DNA of 64,000 nt, from NCBI GenBank assembly GCA_040754095.1, contig JBFMFO010000005.1, forward strand, positions 61,024 to 125,023. The letters are read 5' to 3'. The first letter of the stretch is position 1; each line of letters begins with the position of its first letter. Positions 17,881-26,637 of the stretch are shown piece by piece. Under the pieces are notes generated by a model. That model saw nothing but the letters and a program-made list of their open reading frames with translations. It had not been told where the DNA came from and made no database searches. Both the position numbers and the translations under genes were made by a program. The DNA comes from QYQD01 sp040754095. Lineage in GTDB: Bacteria > Desulfobacterota > QYQD01.

Positions 17881-17895
17881 AATTTGCTGTTTGAA

Positions 17896-18420
17896 ATGTT
17901 AAAAGAAGACGAAAGTCCGGGGTATCACGAAAGCTTTATGCGTAAGGCCCTCGAGGCCGCCGGCCAGGCCCAAAAGACGGGGGAGGTTCCGGTGGGGGCG
18001 GTTCTTGTGGGAGAAGATGACCAGATTCTAGGGGTGGGCTATAACCAGGTCATCGCACTGAGTGATCCCACGGCCCATGCGGAGATACTGGCTCTTCGCC
18101 AGGCGGCGCAAACTCACGTTAACTACAGATTACCGGGAACAACTCTTTACGTTACCATCGAGCCCTGTTTGATGTGTGCCGGCGCTATCTTGCAGGCCCG
18201 GGTCAAGAAATTGGTTTTTGGTGTGTATGATCCCAAGGGAGGGGTGTTCGGTTCACTGTATAATCTGGCTCAAGACCACAGGCTAAATCATCGCATCGAG
18301 GTCATTTCAGGTATTCTGGCCGGTGAAGCCCAGTCCATAATGCAGGCCTTTTTCCGGCATAAGCGATCGGAGGAGAGGTACCGAAGTGGCCGTAACGGGG
18401 TCGACTCGAAATCGACTTAG
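17896..18420 (+). CDS. tadA: tRNA adenosine(34) deaminase TadA
   Basis: 174 residues from ATG 17896 (a TTG at 17884 is also possible). Zinc and catalytic residues of the cytidine-deaminase fold are present: H61 and E63 in TAHAEIL, C91 and C94 in PCLMCAGA. It makes inosine at the wobble position of tRNA-Arg(ACG). The catalytic domain is complete. The last 15 or so codons (SEERYRSGRNGVDSKST) are read through the first half of a tRNA-Ser gene, and the stop TAG lies inside that tRNA. Confidence 0.92.
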   Translation: MLKEDESPGYHESFMRKALEAAGQAQKTGEVPVGAVLVGEDDQILGVGYNQVIALSDPTAHAEILALRQAAQTHVNYRLPGTTLYVTIEPCLMCAGAILQARVKKLVFGVYDPKGGVFGSLYNLAQDHRLNHRIEVISGILAGEAQSIMQAFFRHKRSEERYRSGRNGVDSKST

Positions 18421-18465
18421 GGGCTAATCACCCCTACGTGGGTTCGAATCCCACCCTCTCCGCCA
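18372..18465 (+). tRNA. tRNA-Ser (anticodon CGA)
   Basis: The acceptor GGAGAGG pairs with CCTCTCC, followed by G and encoded CCA at 18463-18465. The anticodon stem GTCGA/TCGAC encloses the loop CTCGAAA with anticodon CGA, reading UCG. A long variable arm and the T loop GGTTCGAATCC are present, as in class II tRNA-Ser. The first 49 bp overlap the 3' end of tadA. Confidence 0.95.
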
Positions 18466-18642
18466 AATGACATTGGGCCGCAGACACACGCAGATTAACT
18501 GGATCTAAAGACCAGGTTACAGCAAACTTTGTTTCTATCTCTTGGCGTATTGGAATGATTTCAGACCCGGAAGACTATTTTTGAGAGCTTTTTCTGTGTA
18601 TATCTGCGAAAATCTGCGGCCTATAAAATTGGCCTTGACTGC

Positions 18643-18735
18643 GGAGAGATGTCCGAGCGGCCGAAGGAGCACGACTGGAAATCGTGTGTTCCGCCAAAAG
18701 CGGGACCGTGGGTTCAAATCCCACTCTCTCCGCCA
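18643..18735 (+). tRNA. tRNA-Ser (anticodon GGA)
   Basis: The acceptor GGAGAGA pairs with TCTCTCC, with CCA encoded at 18733-18735. The anticodon loop is CTGGAAA in the stem CACGA/TCGTG, anticodon GGA, reading UCC/UCU. A long variable arm is present. It lies 178 bp after the other tRNA-Ser, and the intervening DNA is word-repeat sequence. Confidence 0.95.
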
Positions 18736-18949
18736 TTTTTAAATAGCAATCAGCGGTCAGCTTTCAGCTTTCAGCTATCGGCATAAAGCCGGTCCACCGT
18801 TCACTGTAGACCGTTTACCGAAAGAAGATGCCGGACAACGGTTAACGGATAACAATCATGCTGATGGCTGAAAGCGTGAAGTTCGCCCCGGCGAATCTGC
18901 CTGTGGCACGACCGGAAACGGTAGTTTCCGGGTGAACACTAAACAATTT

Positions 18950-19051
18950 GATAGCCGGGTCCTGCGCAACGGAAACTTGCGAACCCCGCCAGGTCCGGAA
19001 GGAAGCAACGGCAGCAAGAACTTTCGTGTGCCGCAGGGGCGCCTGGCTATC
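18950..19051 (+). ncRNA. ffs: Signal recognition particle RNA (4.5S, small bacterial type)
   Basis: The ends GATAGCC and GGCTATC pair, as do GGGTCCTGCGC-like and GCAGGGGCGCC-like inner segments. The core CCAGGTCCGGAAGGAAGCAACGGCAGC is the conserved Ffh-binding domain IV with its GGAA tetraloop. It lies just upstream of dnaX, a very frequent neighbourhood for this RNA. Confidence 0.95.
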
Positions 19052-19151
19052 ATTAATTTTAGCTATTGGCTATCAGCGTTCAGCAATCAGTCTGCCTACA
19101 GAGGGTCTGAACGCTGATGCCGGAGCGTTTACAAAACGAGGATCAAGGAAA

Positions 19152-20789
19152 ATGGCCTACCTCGTCCTGGCCAGAAAGTGGCGGCCACAAAATTTTTCTG
19201 AAGTCATGGGTCAGGGTCATGTGGTACAGGCCCTGCAAAATGCCATCCGGCAGGGACGGGTAGCCCATGCCTACCTCTTTGCCGGGGCACGAGGTGTAGG
19301 TAAGACCTCAGTGGCACGCATCCTGGCCAAGGCCTTGGAATGCGAAAGCGGTCCTACGGAAACACCTTGCAATCAATGTCCTGTCTGCCGGGAGATCACA
19401 AACGGTTCATCTGTAGATATCTATGAGATAGACGGTGCTTCTAACCGCGGTATTGACGAGATCCGCGAGTTAAGAGAAAACGCCAGGTACCTTCCTGCCA
19501 AATGCCGGTATAAGATATACATTATCGATGAAGTGCACATGCTCACCGAGCCGGCCTTTAATGCCCTTCTCAAGACCTTGGAGGAGCCACCGGCGCATGT
19601 CATCTTTATTTTTGCTACTACAGAACCACACAAGATTCCCATTACCATCCTTTCGCGCTGCCAGCGCTATGACTTTAAACGGCTTTCCGCGTCAGTGATT
19701 ACAGGCCACCTTAAGGCCATCATCGACCAGGAAGGTATAAAGCTGAGCGCAGGAGGGCTGCGCTTTATTGCCCGGGAGGCCGAGGGGAGTATGCGTGATG
19801 CCCTGAGCCTCCTGGACCGGATTATCTCCTATGGTGGGGATGAAGTTGGGGACGAAGAGATAGCCGCTGTCTTTGGCCTTGTTGACCAGAGGCTGGTTAT
19901 AGAGATGATAGCGGCCATTTTTGAACATAACCTTGAGCGCGGTATCGACCTGATAGATCAGATTTATACCCAGGGTCAGGACTTAAAACGCTTTTATGCC
20001 GACCTGCTAGAGGCCCTTCGAAATCTGGTCATTATTAAGACCTGCCGGAACCCGGGCCCGTTAATAAATGTTGCAGACGATGAAAAAAAAGAACTGGATA
20101 GACTGGGGCAGGCAAAAAGCACCGAGACCATTTACCTGTATCTCCAGTTGCTGATACAGGGGTGGGAGGAATTGAGAAGGTCTTCACAGCCTAGATTGAC
20201 CCTTGAGATGATACTGATGCGAGCGAGCCTGTTAAGGGATGTTATTCCAGTGGAAAAGATACTGGAAAAGATTTCCATCTTGGCCTCCGGCATTAAAGAG
20301 AATGAGGTTCCGTTACCCGTCCAGGATCAAACCACGGCCTATCCTCCGGGGTCAGGCCTGGATAGCTGCAGGCATGAAGGGAAAGAACCAGAAGCCCCCT
20401 TTGTATCCGGCAGGACGGAAGACCCGGAGGACTTTTTGGGTTTCATTAAAAGCAAGAGCCTCCCCCTGGCCTCGATTCTACAGCAATGTCAGAGGTTGAC
20501 GATAAAAAATGATACACTGGTTATTGTGTTTGCCGATCATTCCCTCTCCGATCTCTTAAAAGATCCTTTTTATAGCGCACGGCTGCGCGAGATTTGTCGG
20601 GAATATTACCGGCGAGACATAAGAATAGACGTACTTTCAGAATCAGTGGCAACCCCTGGTCGTGAAACAGCAGAGGAGACAGGCTGGAAACGCACCGCCC
20701 GGGAGGAGATAGTAAACCACCCCCTGGTTCAAGAGGCGTTAAGCATCTTAGGCGGACATATTGAGGAGATCAAGATCGAAAAAAGATAA
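19152..20789 (+). CDS. dnaX: DNA polymerase III subunit gamma/tau
   Basis: 545 residues from ATG 19152 (MAYLVLARKWRPQNF, the standard DnaX start, with AAGGAA just before). Walker A GARGVGKT is at 45-52. The zinc module uses C64, C73, C76 and C79. Sensor and lid motifs are present (HMLTEPAFNALLKTLEEPP). It is the clamp-loader motor. A run of eight A at 20083-20090 could in principle allow -1 slippage to a nearby TAG, but it sits before the end of domain III. It heads the classic dnaX-ybaB-recR operon. Confidence 0.97.
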   Translation: MAYLVLARKWRPQNFSEVMGQGHVVQALQNAIRQGRVAHAYLFAGARGVGKTSVARILAKALECESGPTETPCNQCPVCREITNGSSVDIYEIDGASNRGIDEIRELRENARYLPAKCRYKIYIIDEVHMLTEPAFNALLKTLEEPPAHVIFIFATTEPHKIPITILSRCQRYDFKRLSASVITGHLKAIIDQEGIKLSAGGLRFIAREAEGSMRDALSLLDRIISYGGDEVGDEEIAAVFGLVDQRLVIEMIAAIFEHNLERGIDLIDQIYTQGQDLKRFYADLLEALRNLVIIKTCRNPGPLINVADDEKKELDRLGQAKSTETIYLYLQLLIQGWEELRRSSQPRLTLEMILMRASLLRDVIPVEKILEKISILASGIKENEVPLPVQDQTTAYPPGSGLDSCRHEGKEPEAPFVSGRTEDPEDFLGFIKSKSLPLASILQQCQRLTIKNDTLVIVFADHSLSDLLKDPFYSARLREICREYYRRDIRIDVLSESVATPGRETAEETGWKRTAREEIVNHPLVQEALSILGGHIEEIKIEKR

Positions 20790-20884
20790 GCATTCGGCTG
20801 TCAGCTATCAGCTATGAAATAGCTGCCCAAGGCAGCCGAGCACTGACTGCTGAGAGCTAAGTGCTCAACAATAAGGAGAAGAAT

Positions 20885-21196
20885 GTGAAAGATCTGGGAG
20901 GATTGGTTAAACAGGCACAAAAAATACAGGCTAAGATGGCCAAGATACAGGAGGAACTGGCCGACAAGACCGTGGAAAGCTCTGCGGGTGGCGGGATGGT
21001 AACGGTCGTAGCCAATGGCCGGCAGGAAATAGTATCCATAAAGATAGAACGAGAAGTCGTAGACCCTGACGACCTTGATATGTTACAGGACCTGATCCTG
21101 GCTGCGGTAAATGATGCCCTGAAAAAATCTCAGCAGATGATGCAGGAAGAGATGGCCCAGGTCGCCGGTGGCTTTAAGATTCCGGGGCTCTTGTAA
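20885..21196 (+). CDS. ybaB: YbaB/EbfC nucleoid-associated protein
   Basis: 103 residues from GTG 20885, chosen because AAGGAG lies 6 bp upstream; an in-frame GTG at 20861 would add 8 residues. It is a typical YbaB: an N-terminal helix KDLGGLVKQAQKIQAKMAKIQEEL, the central GGGMVTVVANGRQEIVSIKI strands and a C-terminal helix ending in GFKIPGLL. It is a DNA-binding dimer, conserved between dnaX and recR. Confidence 0.93.
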   Translation: MKDLGGLVKQAQKIQAKMAKIQEELADKTVESSAGGGMVTVVANGRQEIVSIKIEREVVDPDDLDMLQDLILAAVNDALKKSQQMMQEEMAQVAGGFKIPGLL

Positions 21197-21204
21197 TCAT
21201 AGCC

Positions 21205-21804
21205 ATGTCCGTTTTCCCACCGGCCCTTTTACGACTTATCCGAAATCTAGGCAACTTACCTGGTATTGGAGAAAAAACGGCGACACGTCTTGCCCTGGCG
21301 ATACTCCGTTGGCCCGATGTGAGGGCCAAAGAACTGGCCCAAAGTATTGACGAAGTCAAGAAAAAAATACGGTTTTGCTCTACCTGTTCCAGTTTTACGG
21401 AAACTGATCCCTGTGCCATCTGTGCAGACCCCAAACGAGCCACTGACGCGATTTGCGTAGTCGAAGACCCGGGGGATATGATGGCTATAGAAAAATCCGG
21501 CGGCTTTAAGGGGCGTTATCACGTCTTGCATGGTGTGCTTTCGCCTATGGATGGGATTGGCCCGGACGAGCTTAAGATAAAAGAGCTTCTGTTGCGTATA
21601 AAAAGCGATCAGGTGAAAGAGGTAATCCTGGCGACCAGCCCAACTGTGGCTGGAGAAGCCACGGCTGCCTACCTGGCCGGATTGCTTCAAAATGAAGATG
21701 TAACTGTGACCCGCATTGCCTGCGGAGTTCCCATGGGTACAGACCTTAAATATAATGATGAAATGACCCTCAGGCGGGCATTAGAAGCCAGGACCGGGGC
21801 ATAA
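21205..21804 (+). CDS. recR: Recombination protein RecR
   Basis: 199 residues, the usual RecR length. A helix-hairpin-helix start (LGNLPGIGEKTATRLA), the zinc finger C58-x2-C61-x8-C70-x2-C73, and a Toprim domain from CVVEDPGD onward. With RecO it loads RecA on gapped DNA. It starts 8 bp after ybaB and ends the dnaX operon. Confidence 0.96.
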   Translation: MSVFPPALLRLIRNLGNLPGIGEKTATRLALAILRWPDVRAKELAQSIDEVKKKIRFCSTCSSFTETDPCAICADPKRATDAICVVEDPGDMMAIEKSGGFKGRYHVLHGVLSPMDGIGPDELKIKELLLRIKSDQVKEVILATSPTVAGEATAAYLAGLLQNEDVTVTRIACGVPMGTDLKYNDEMTLRRALEARTGA

Positions 21805-21952
21805 AGCGACAGGCAATAGTCTTTGTTAAATTAATAACAAGCCAAAAGGCTTGACAAAAGAAATGCTGCGTGCTACGCAAAGGCCTCACTGTTAGCAATA
21901 AATCGGTTACCAATTTACAGAAGAAGCAAACCGGGTGGAGGAGAATCAAATC

Positions 21953-22504
21953 ATGATCGAGATCAGAATTCATGGGAGGGGTGGCCAAGGGGCGGTTACT
22001 TCAGCCGAACTGGTGGCTATTGCAGCCATTGACGACGGGAAGTATGCGCAGGCCTTTCCGAGTTTCGGCCCGGAACGGCGGGGGGCGCCTGTAGCGGCCT
22101 TTATAAGGGTCAGCGATAAGCCCATCAGGACGCGGGAAAAGGTATATGGACCAAATGTGGTCATGGTCCTCGACCCGAGTATTCTTAAAATCGTCAATGT
22201 GGCCGCCGGACTGAAAGACGGAGGGACGGTAATTATAAATACCTCCAAGACACCGGAAGAGATGGCCGGGTTATTAAATGTCAAGGCAAAGATTGCTACG
22301 GTTGACGCTACCAAGATAGCCATGGAGAGCATGGGGGTCCCCATAACCAATACGACCATGCTTGGGGCCTTACTTAAATCTACCGGCATAGTAAGTAGCG
22401 ATGCGTTAGGAAAGGCCATTGATAAACGCTTCGGTCGCATTGCGGAGAAGAACAAGACAGCCTTCAACCGGGCTATGACTGAAACTATCATAAGGGAGTC
22501 GTAA
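21953..22504 (+). CDS. porG: 2-oxoacid:ferredoxin oxidoreductase, gamma subunit
   Basis: 183 residues from ATG 21953, preceded by GGAGGAG; a GTG at 21935 lies inside that ribosome-binding region. The start EIRIHGRGGQGAVTSAELVA is the hallmark of the gamma domain of pyruvate/2-oxoacid:ferredoxin oxidoreductases. It is the first gene of a four-gene complex (gamma, delta, alpha, beta) as in Thermotoga and Pyrococcus. The substrate is most likely pyruvate, judged from family resemblance; 2-ketoisovalerate cannot be fully excluded. Confidence 0.9.
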   Translation: MIEIRIHGRGGQGAVTSAELVAIAAIDDGKYAQAFPSFGPERRGAPVAAFIRVSDKPIRTREKVYGPNVVMVLDPSILKIVNVAAGLKDGGTVIINTSKTPEEMAGLLNVKAKIATVDATKIAMESMGVPITNTTMLGALLKSTGIVSSDALGKAIDKRFGRIAEKNKTAFNRAMTETIIRES

Positions 22505-22505
22505 T

Positions 22506-22799
22506 ATGGCAAAGATAGACGCCGTAATGGGTTGGAAAGAACTCGATTTGGGCTGTGTCATACGGCAGCCGGGCAGTTCCCGCGCCTTCAAAACAGGTGA
22601 TTGGCGGTCACAACGGCCGGTTGTGGATAGGGACAAATGTATTAAGTGTGGGTTATGTTGGGTTTATTGCCCTGATCTGGCCATGGTCCCGGCAGAGGAG
22701 GGGTATTACAAGGTCAATCTGGATTACTGTAAGGGTTGCGGCATCTGTGCCAAAGAATGTCCTAAAGACGCCATTACCATGATTTTAGAGGAGGATTAG
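22506..22799 (+). CDS. porD: Pyruvate:ferredoxin oxidoreductase, delta (2x4Fe-4S) subunit
   Basis: 97 residues. Two 4Fe-4S motifs, CIKCGLCWVYCPD and CKGCGICAKECPKD, pass electrons from the catalytic subunits to ferredoxin. It begins one base after porG and ends 5 bp before porA. Confidence 0.93.
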   Translation: MAKIDAVMGWKELDLGCVIRQPGSSRAFKTGDWRSQRPVVDRDKCIKCGLCWVYCPDLAMVPAEEGYYKVNLDYCKGCGICAKECPKDAITMILEED

Positions 22800-22804
22800 T
22801 TAAT

Positions 22805-23983
22805 ATGGCAAAACGCATTGGGATGGAGGTTTCCATAGCCGCCAGTGAGGCCGTCAAATTGGCGGATGTCGATCTTATTGCGGCTTATCCGATCACTCCA
22901 CAGACACATATTGTTGAACACCTCTCGGAGGTAGTGGCAGATGGGGAACTGGACGCCGCTTTTGTTCCGGTAGAATCCGAGCATTCAGCTATGAGCTGTT
23001 GTATCGGCTCTTCAGCCGCAGGCGCCCGGACCTTTACGGCTACAAGCTCACAGGGCCTCGCCCTTATGCACGAGATTCTCTTTATCGCCCCTGCAATGAG
23101 ACTGCCTATCGTCATGGTAGTAGCGAACCGGGCTCTTTCCGGTCCGATCAGCATCTGGAACGACCATAGCGACATCATGTCCGAGCAGGATATCGCCTGG
23201 ATACAGACCTTTGCGGAGAACGGGCAGGAGGTCTTTGACCTGGTATTGCATGCCTTCCGGGTGGCCGAAGATTCCAAGGTCTTGTTGCCGGTCATTGTCA
23301 ACCTGGATGGTTTTACCTTAAGCCACGTCATTGAACCCATTGAGATACTGGATAAGGCCGAAGTGGATAAATATCTTCCCCCATACAAGCCGAAGGTGCG
23401 CCTGGATCCGAGAAAGCCGGTGTCTATGGGTATGGTAGGGATACCAGAGATATATACGGAGGCAAAAAAGGCCACGGATGAGGCCCTGATTAACTCTAAA
23501 AAGGTCGTTCTCAAGGCCTGGAAGGAATTCGGCGACCTCTTCGGGCGTTATTACAACCCCGTAGAGTCATATAAGACCGAAGGAGCCGAAGTTATTCTCA
23601 TTACGATGGGGAGCATCTCCGAGACCGCCATGACCGCCATTGATAAGATGCGCGAAAAAGGGATGCCGGTAGGACTGGTACGTTTCCGCCTTTGGAAGCC
23701 TTTCCCGGCTCCGGAATTCAAAAAGGCTATCGCCGGCGCCCAGACACTGGCCGTAGTGGATCGGGCCTTATCTCCTGGTGGGGCCTGCGGCCCGGTGGCC
23801 GAAGAGATCAAGGCCGCCCTCTATGCAGAGCGCGGTCGGCCAAAGGTCTATAACTTTATTGCCGGCCTGGGCGGTCGTGATGTTACGGTAGAACATTTTG
23901 AAGAGATAGTTTCAAAGGCATTTACTTATGCCAAAAAGAAACCGAAGCAACTTTACGAAATGATCGGAGTGAGGGAGATATGA
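22805..23983 (+). CDS. porA: Pyruvate:ferredoxin oxidoreductase, alpha subunit
   Basis: 392 residues. It begins MEVSIAASEAVKLADVDLIAAYPITPQT, the pyrimidine-binding-side signature of the family, followed by the VESEHSAMSCCIGSSAAGAR region and a transketolase-C-like domain (about 255-370) ending with the GLGGRDVT motif. With PorB it forms the TPP site that makes acetyl-CoA, CO2 and reduced ferredoxin from pyruvate. It overlaps porB by 4 bp. Confidence 0.94.
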   Translation: MAKRIGMEVSIAASEAVKLADVDLIAAYPITPQTHIVEHLSEVVADGELDAAFVPVESEHSAMSCCIGSSAAGARTFTATSSQGLALMHEILFIAPAMRLPIVMVVANRALSGPISIWNDHSDIMSEQDIAWIQTFAENGQEVFDLVLHAFRVAEDSKVLLPVIVNLDGFTLSHVIEPIEILDKAEVDKYLPPYKPKVRLDPRKPVSMGMVGIPEIYTEAKKATDEALINSKKVVLKAWKEFGDLFGRYYNPVESYKTEGAEVILITMGSISETAMTAIDKMREKGMPVGLVRFRLWKPFPAPEFKKAIAGAQTLAVVDRALSPGGACGPVAEEIKAALYAERGRPKVYNFIAGLGGRDVTVEHFEEIVSKAFTYAKKKPKQLYEMIGVREI

Positions 23984-24921
23984 TCAAAGAACTTGAAAAC
24001 TTCAAGGGATTTTCGGCAAAGAAGCTGCCTCTCGCAGATCCTCTGGCCTCCGGGCACCGGGCCTGTCAGGGCTGTGGCGAGGTTCTGGCGCTTAAGTTGG
24101 CTATGAAGGCTATCGGTATGAACAGTATCGTTGTCAGCGCCACGGGCTGTATGGAGATTATCACCTCCACCTTCCCGCAAACGGCCTGGAATGTACCCTG
24201 GCTGCATGTAGCCTTTGAAAATGCGTCCGCTGTGGCCTCGGGCACAGAAGCGGCCCTGAAGGTGCTTATGCGCAAGGGCAAAATTCCCCAGAAACATATC
24301 GATGTCGTAGCCATAGGCGGAGACGGGGCAACCGCCGATATCGGTCTCCAGTCCTTATCCGGCGCCATGGAGAGGGGCCACGACTTTGTCTATATCTGCC
24401 TGGATAACGAGGCCTACATGAACACCGGCGTACAGCGTTCAAGTTCTACGCCCTATGGCGCCATGACCACCACTTCTCCGCCGGGGAAAAAGAGTTTTGG
24501 GCAGGCGACGAAGAAAAAGAACGTTCCGGCCATTGCCGTGGCCCATAATATTCCTTACGTAGCGACGGCTTCGCCGGCCTATTTCCTGGACTTAATGAAC
24601 AAGGCCAAAAAGGCCGCCCTGGTCAAGGGGCCCGCTTATCTGCATATTTACTCATCCTGTCCCACCGGCTGGAGACACGGCGGCGATCTGGCTATTGAGA
24701 TAAGCAAATTAGCTGTAGAGACCAATGTCTTCCCGCTTTATGAGGTCATAGAAGGTAAGTACATAATTAACCGTAAGATTACAAAACCAAAACCCGTAGC
24801 CGAGTATCTGAAGAAGCAGGGCCGGTTCCGTCATTTGACCGATGATATTATTGCCCAAATCCAGAGTCAGGTGGACGAAGAATATGACAAGCTGCTGAGG
24901 CTGGCCGGTGATACCGCCTAA
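23980..24921 (+). CDS. porB: Pyruvate:ferredoxin oxidoreductase, beta (TPP) subunit
   Basis: 313 residues. Cysteines C29, C32 and C57 plus the SSCPTGW Cys bind the proximal 4Fe-4S cluster. The TPP motif GGDGATADIGLQSL...DNEAYMNTG is complete. The last gene of the operon is followed by a strong terminator. Confidence 0.95.
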   Translation: MIKELENFKGFSAKKLPLADPLASGHRACQGCGEVLALKLAMKAIGMNSIVVSATGCMEIITSTFPQTAWNVPWLHVAFENASAVASGTEAALKVLMRKGKIPQKHIDVVAIGGDGATADIGLQSLSGAMERGHDFVYICLDNEAYMNTGVQRSSSTPYGAMTTTSPPGKKSFGQATKKKNVPAIAVAHNIPYVATASPAYFLDLMNKAKKAALVKGPAYLHIYSSCPTGWRHGGDLAIEISKLAVETNVFPLYEVIEGKYIINRKITKPKPVAEYLKKQGRFRHLTDDIIAQIQSQVDEEYDKLLRLAGDTA

Positions 24922-24948
24922 CTGTCCTGAATTTAGTAATATTGTGCG

Positions 24949-24983
24949 AAAGGCGCAGGCTCAACCTGCGCCTTTCTTTTTTT
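24949..24983 (+). terminator. Rho-independent terminator of the por operon
   Basis: The stem AAAGGCGCAGG (24949-24959), loop CTCAA and CCTGCGCCTTT (24965-24975) form a perfect 11-bp hairpin followed by a T-rich tract (CTTTTTTTTT), 27 bp after the porB stop. Confidence 0.92.
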
Positions 24984-25009
24984 GGATATCGATGCTAATA
25001 TGAAAGATG

Positions 25010-25245
25010 ATCACGTTAAGAAGTTCAAAGTTCAAAACGTCACTCGTCACTCGTCACTGGTCATTAGTCATTGGTTATAGGATATTTACAAGTTACAGGT
25101 TACAGAAGTTACAAATTTGTAACTTGTAACTTCTGTAAATGACAAATGACTATTGACTAATGACATTATTGTCATTTGGAATTCGCGCAAAGCGCTTTTT
25201 GGTTGCGGACTTTCCGCGTTGTGTCCTCTGTGGTTAATCTTTTAA
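25010..25245. repeat. Word-repeat block with 15-bp perfect inverted repeat
   Basis: The gap between porB and the sensor gene (24922-25275) holds, after the terminator, iterated words (GTCACTCGTCACT, GTCATTAGTCATT, TTACAAGTTACAG). It includes a perfect inverted repeat TTACAGAAGTTACAA (25100-25114) and TTGTAACTTCTGTAA (25124-25138), and ends with GTGTCCTCTGTGGTTAAT, shared with the element near 13670. No gene was seen. Confidence 0.65.
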
Positions 25246-25275
25246 CAGTATGTTAACAGGGGTAAGGATAGAGAA

Positions 25276-26637
25276 GTGGCCATCTCAGCGGATATGGACT
25301 TGGTTAGAAGACGCGTCCAGGAAAAAAGGAGAGATTACGCGCGGTATAATTTTTCAGAGACACAAAGCAATGCCTTAAAGACCTTCTTTGACCTGGCCCA
25401 GGAATACGATACCCTGCAGAATCTCTACCGGGTCTGCGTTATAGTCCCGAAGGAATATTTTAACCTGGAGAGCAGGCTCTACCTGGTCAGTCCTGTAAAT
25501 AACTTAAGGCTGGTCTGTTCCAGCGCCAAAGACCTCTATCTTGAAGAATCGGATACCAATGCGGCCGTAAGTATAGAAAATCAGGCCTACCTGGCCGATG
25601 AGTCTTACGTCTTCCCCATCAAAGGCAACCGCCTCCTGACGGAAAGACTGCCGTTTTATGCCAAAGACCAGATTATCGGCATGCTTGAAATTTATCCGGC
25701 AAGGGGTTTCGCCGATCAGGATAAATTTTTCTTCCAAAAGTACGCAAACCGTATCGGATATAACATCAATGCCAAGATCGTCTGGCAACAAAATATCGAC
25801 CACATCAAGTTCATAAACAGCTTGGTGGCTGATATTGAACATAATGTAATTACGCCCAACATTTACTACCAGGTGTTTTTTAAAAACCTCAAAAAAAAGA
25901 TAAAGCAATGTCAGGAAGTTGAAAATAAATTGAGAGAGACTCTCTCCCGGGTTTTAGTTGAAAATAGAGATTACCCGGGCGGCATCTTAGATCAACTGGA
26001 TGAATTGACAAATAAAATGAAGCAGGACTATGAGCAGGTCTATCAGCATTACAGAAACACCAGCCTGTTTTTGGAGACCTTATTCCGTCGCGGGCATTTC
26101 GAGCGCGGGCAATGGACCCTGCGAAAAAGTCATATCAACTTTAACCGGGATATTATCACCCCCCAGTTGGAACGCTATCAAAAACAACTAGAGGACAGGG
26201 GCGTTGAGATCGACAACCGTATGGGCGGGATACCGGAAGAGGATATCGAACTCACCGTCGATGCCGGTTTAATAGCACAGGTCTATGCCAATCTGTTCTC
26301 TAATGCCGTCAAGTACACGCAGGGCGTAATAGCCGCTGACGGCCGGCGTGTGAAGCGCCTGGCCTTTGGTCGGGAGCGGATCAGTGATTGTTTCGGCCAG
26401 GGTAAGTGCGGGATTAAATTCAACGTATTTACAACCGGTTCCCACCTTGCACCGGAAGAGGCGGCCCGTATTTTCGATGAAGGCTACCGCGGCGCTAATG
26501 CCACAAATCAATTAGGCACCGGACACGGCCTGCACTTTATAAAGAGCGTCATCGAGGTACACGGCGGTGTGGTGGGCTATGAACCGGTTTCGGAGGGAAA
26601 CAATTTCTATTTCATCCTTCCCTGCTCCAATAATTAA
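25276..26637 (+). CDS. Atypical sensor histidine kinase
   Basis: 453 residues starting at GTG. The N-terminal half (about 30-170) looks like a GAF-type sensor. A helical region follows in which H189 sits in EHNVITPN, which resembles the HELRTPL phosphoacceptor box but is not canonical. A HATPase_c domain (about 310-450) has the N box (NLFSNAVKYTQ), a G2-like GTGHGLHFIKSVIEVHGG, and ends NFYFILP. There is no transmembrane segment, so it is cytoplasmic. There is no adjacent response regulator; instead a rhomboid protease gene overlaps its stop by one base. Possible signalling pair; inference only. Confidence 0.7.
   Translation: MAISADMDLVRRRVQEKRRDYARYNFSETQSNALKTFFDLAQEYDTLQNLYRVCVIVPKEYFNLESRLYLVSPVNNLRLVCSSAKDLYLEESDTNAAVSIENQAYLADESYVFPIKGNRLLTERLPFYAKDQIIGMLEIYPARGFADQDKFFFQKYANRIGYNINAKIVWQQNIDHIKFINSLVADIEHNVITPNIYYQVFFKNLKKKIKQCQEVENKLRETLSRVLVENRDYPGGILDQLDELTNKMKQDYEQVYQHYRNTSLFLETLFRRGHFERGQWTLRKSHINFNRDIITPQLERYQKQLEDRGVEIDNRMGGIPEEDIELTVDAGLIAQVYANLFSNAVKYTQGVIAADGRRVKRLAFGRERISDCFGQGKCGIKFNVFTTGSHLAPEEAARIFDEGYRGANATNQLGTGHGLHFIKSVIEVHGGVVGYEPVSEGNNFYFILPCSNN

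Noticed and set aside
20083..20101. A8 run in dnaX with a TAG in the -1 frame 9 bases later, like the gamma/tau frameshift
   Set aside because: It falls at codon 311-313, before the end of domain III, so a gamma product would lack the collar needed for assembly; no clear stimulatory stem-loop was seen.
25010..25160. CRISPR array
   Set aside because: The repeated words are short, variable and directly abutting, without constant repeats and unique spacers, and no cas genes are present.
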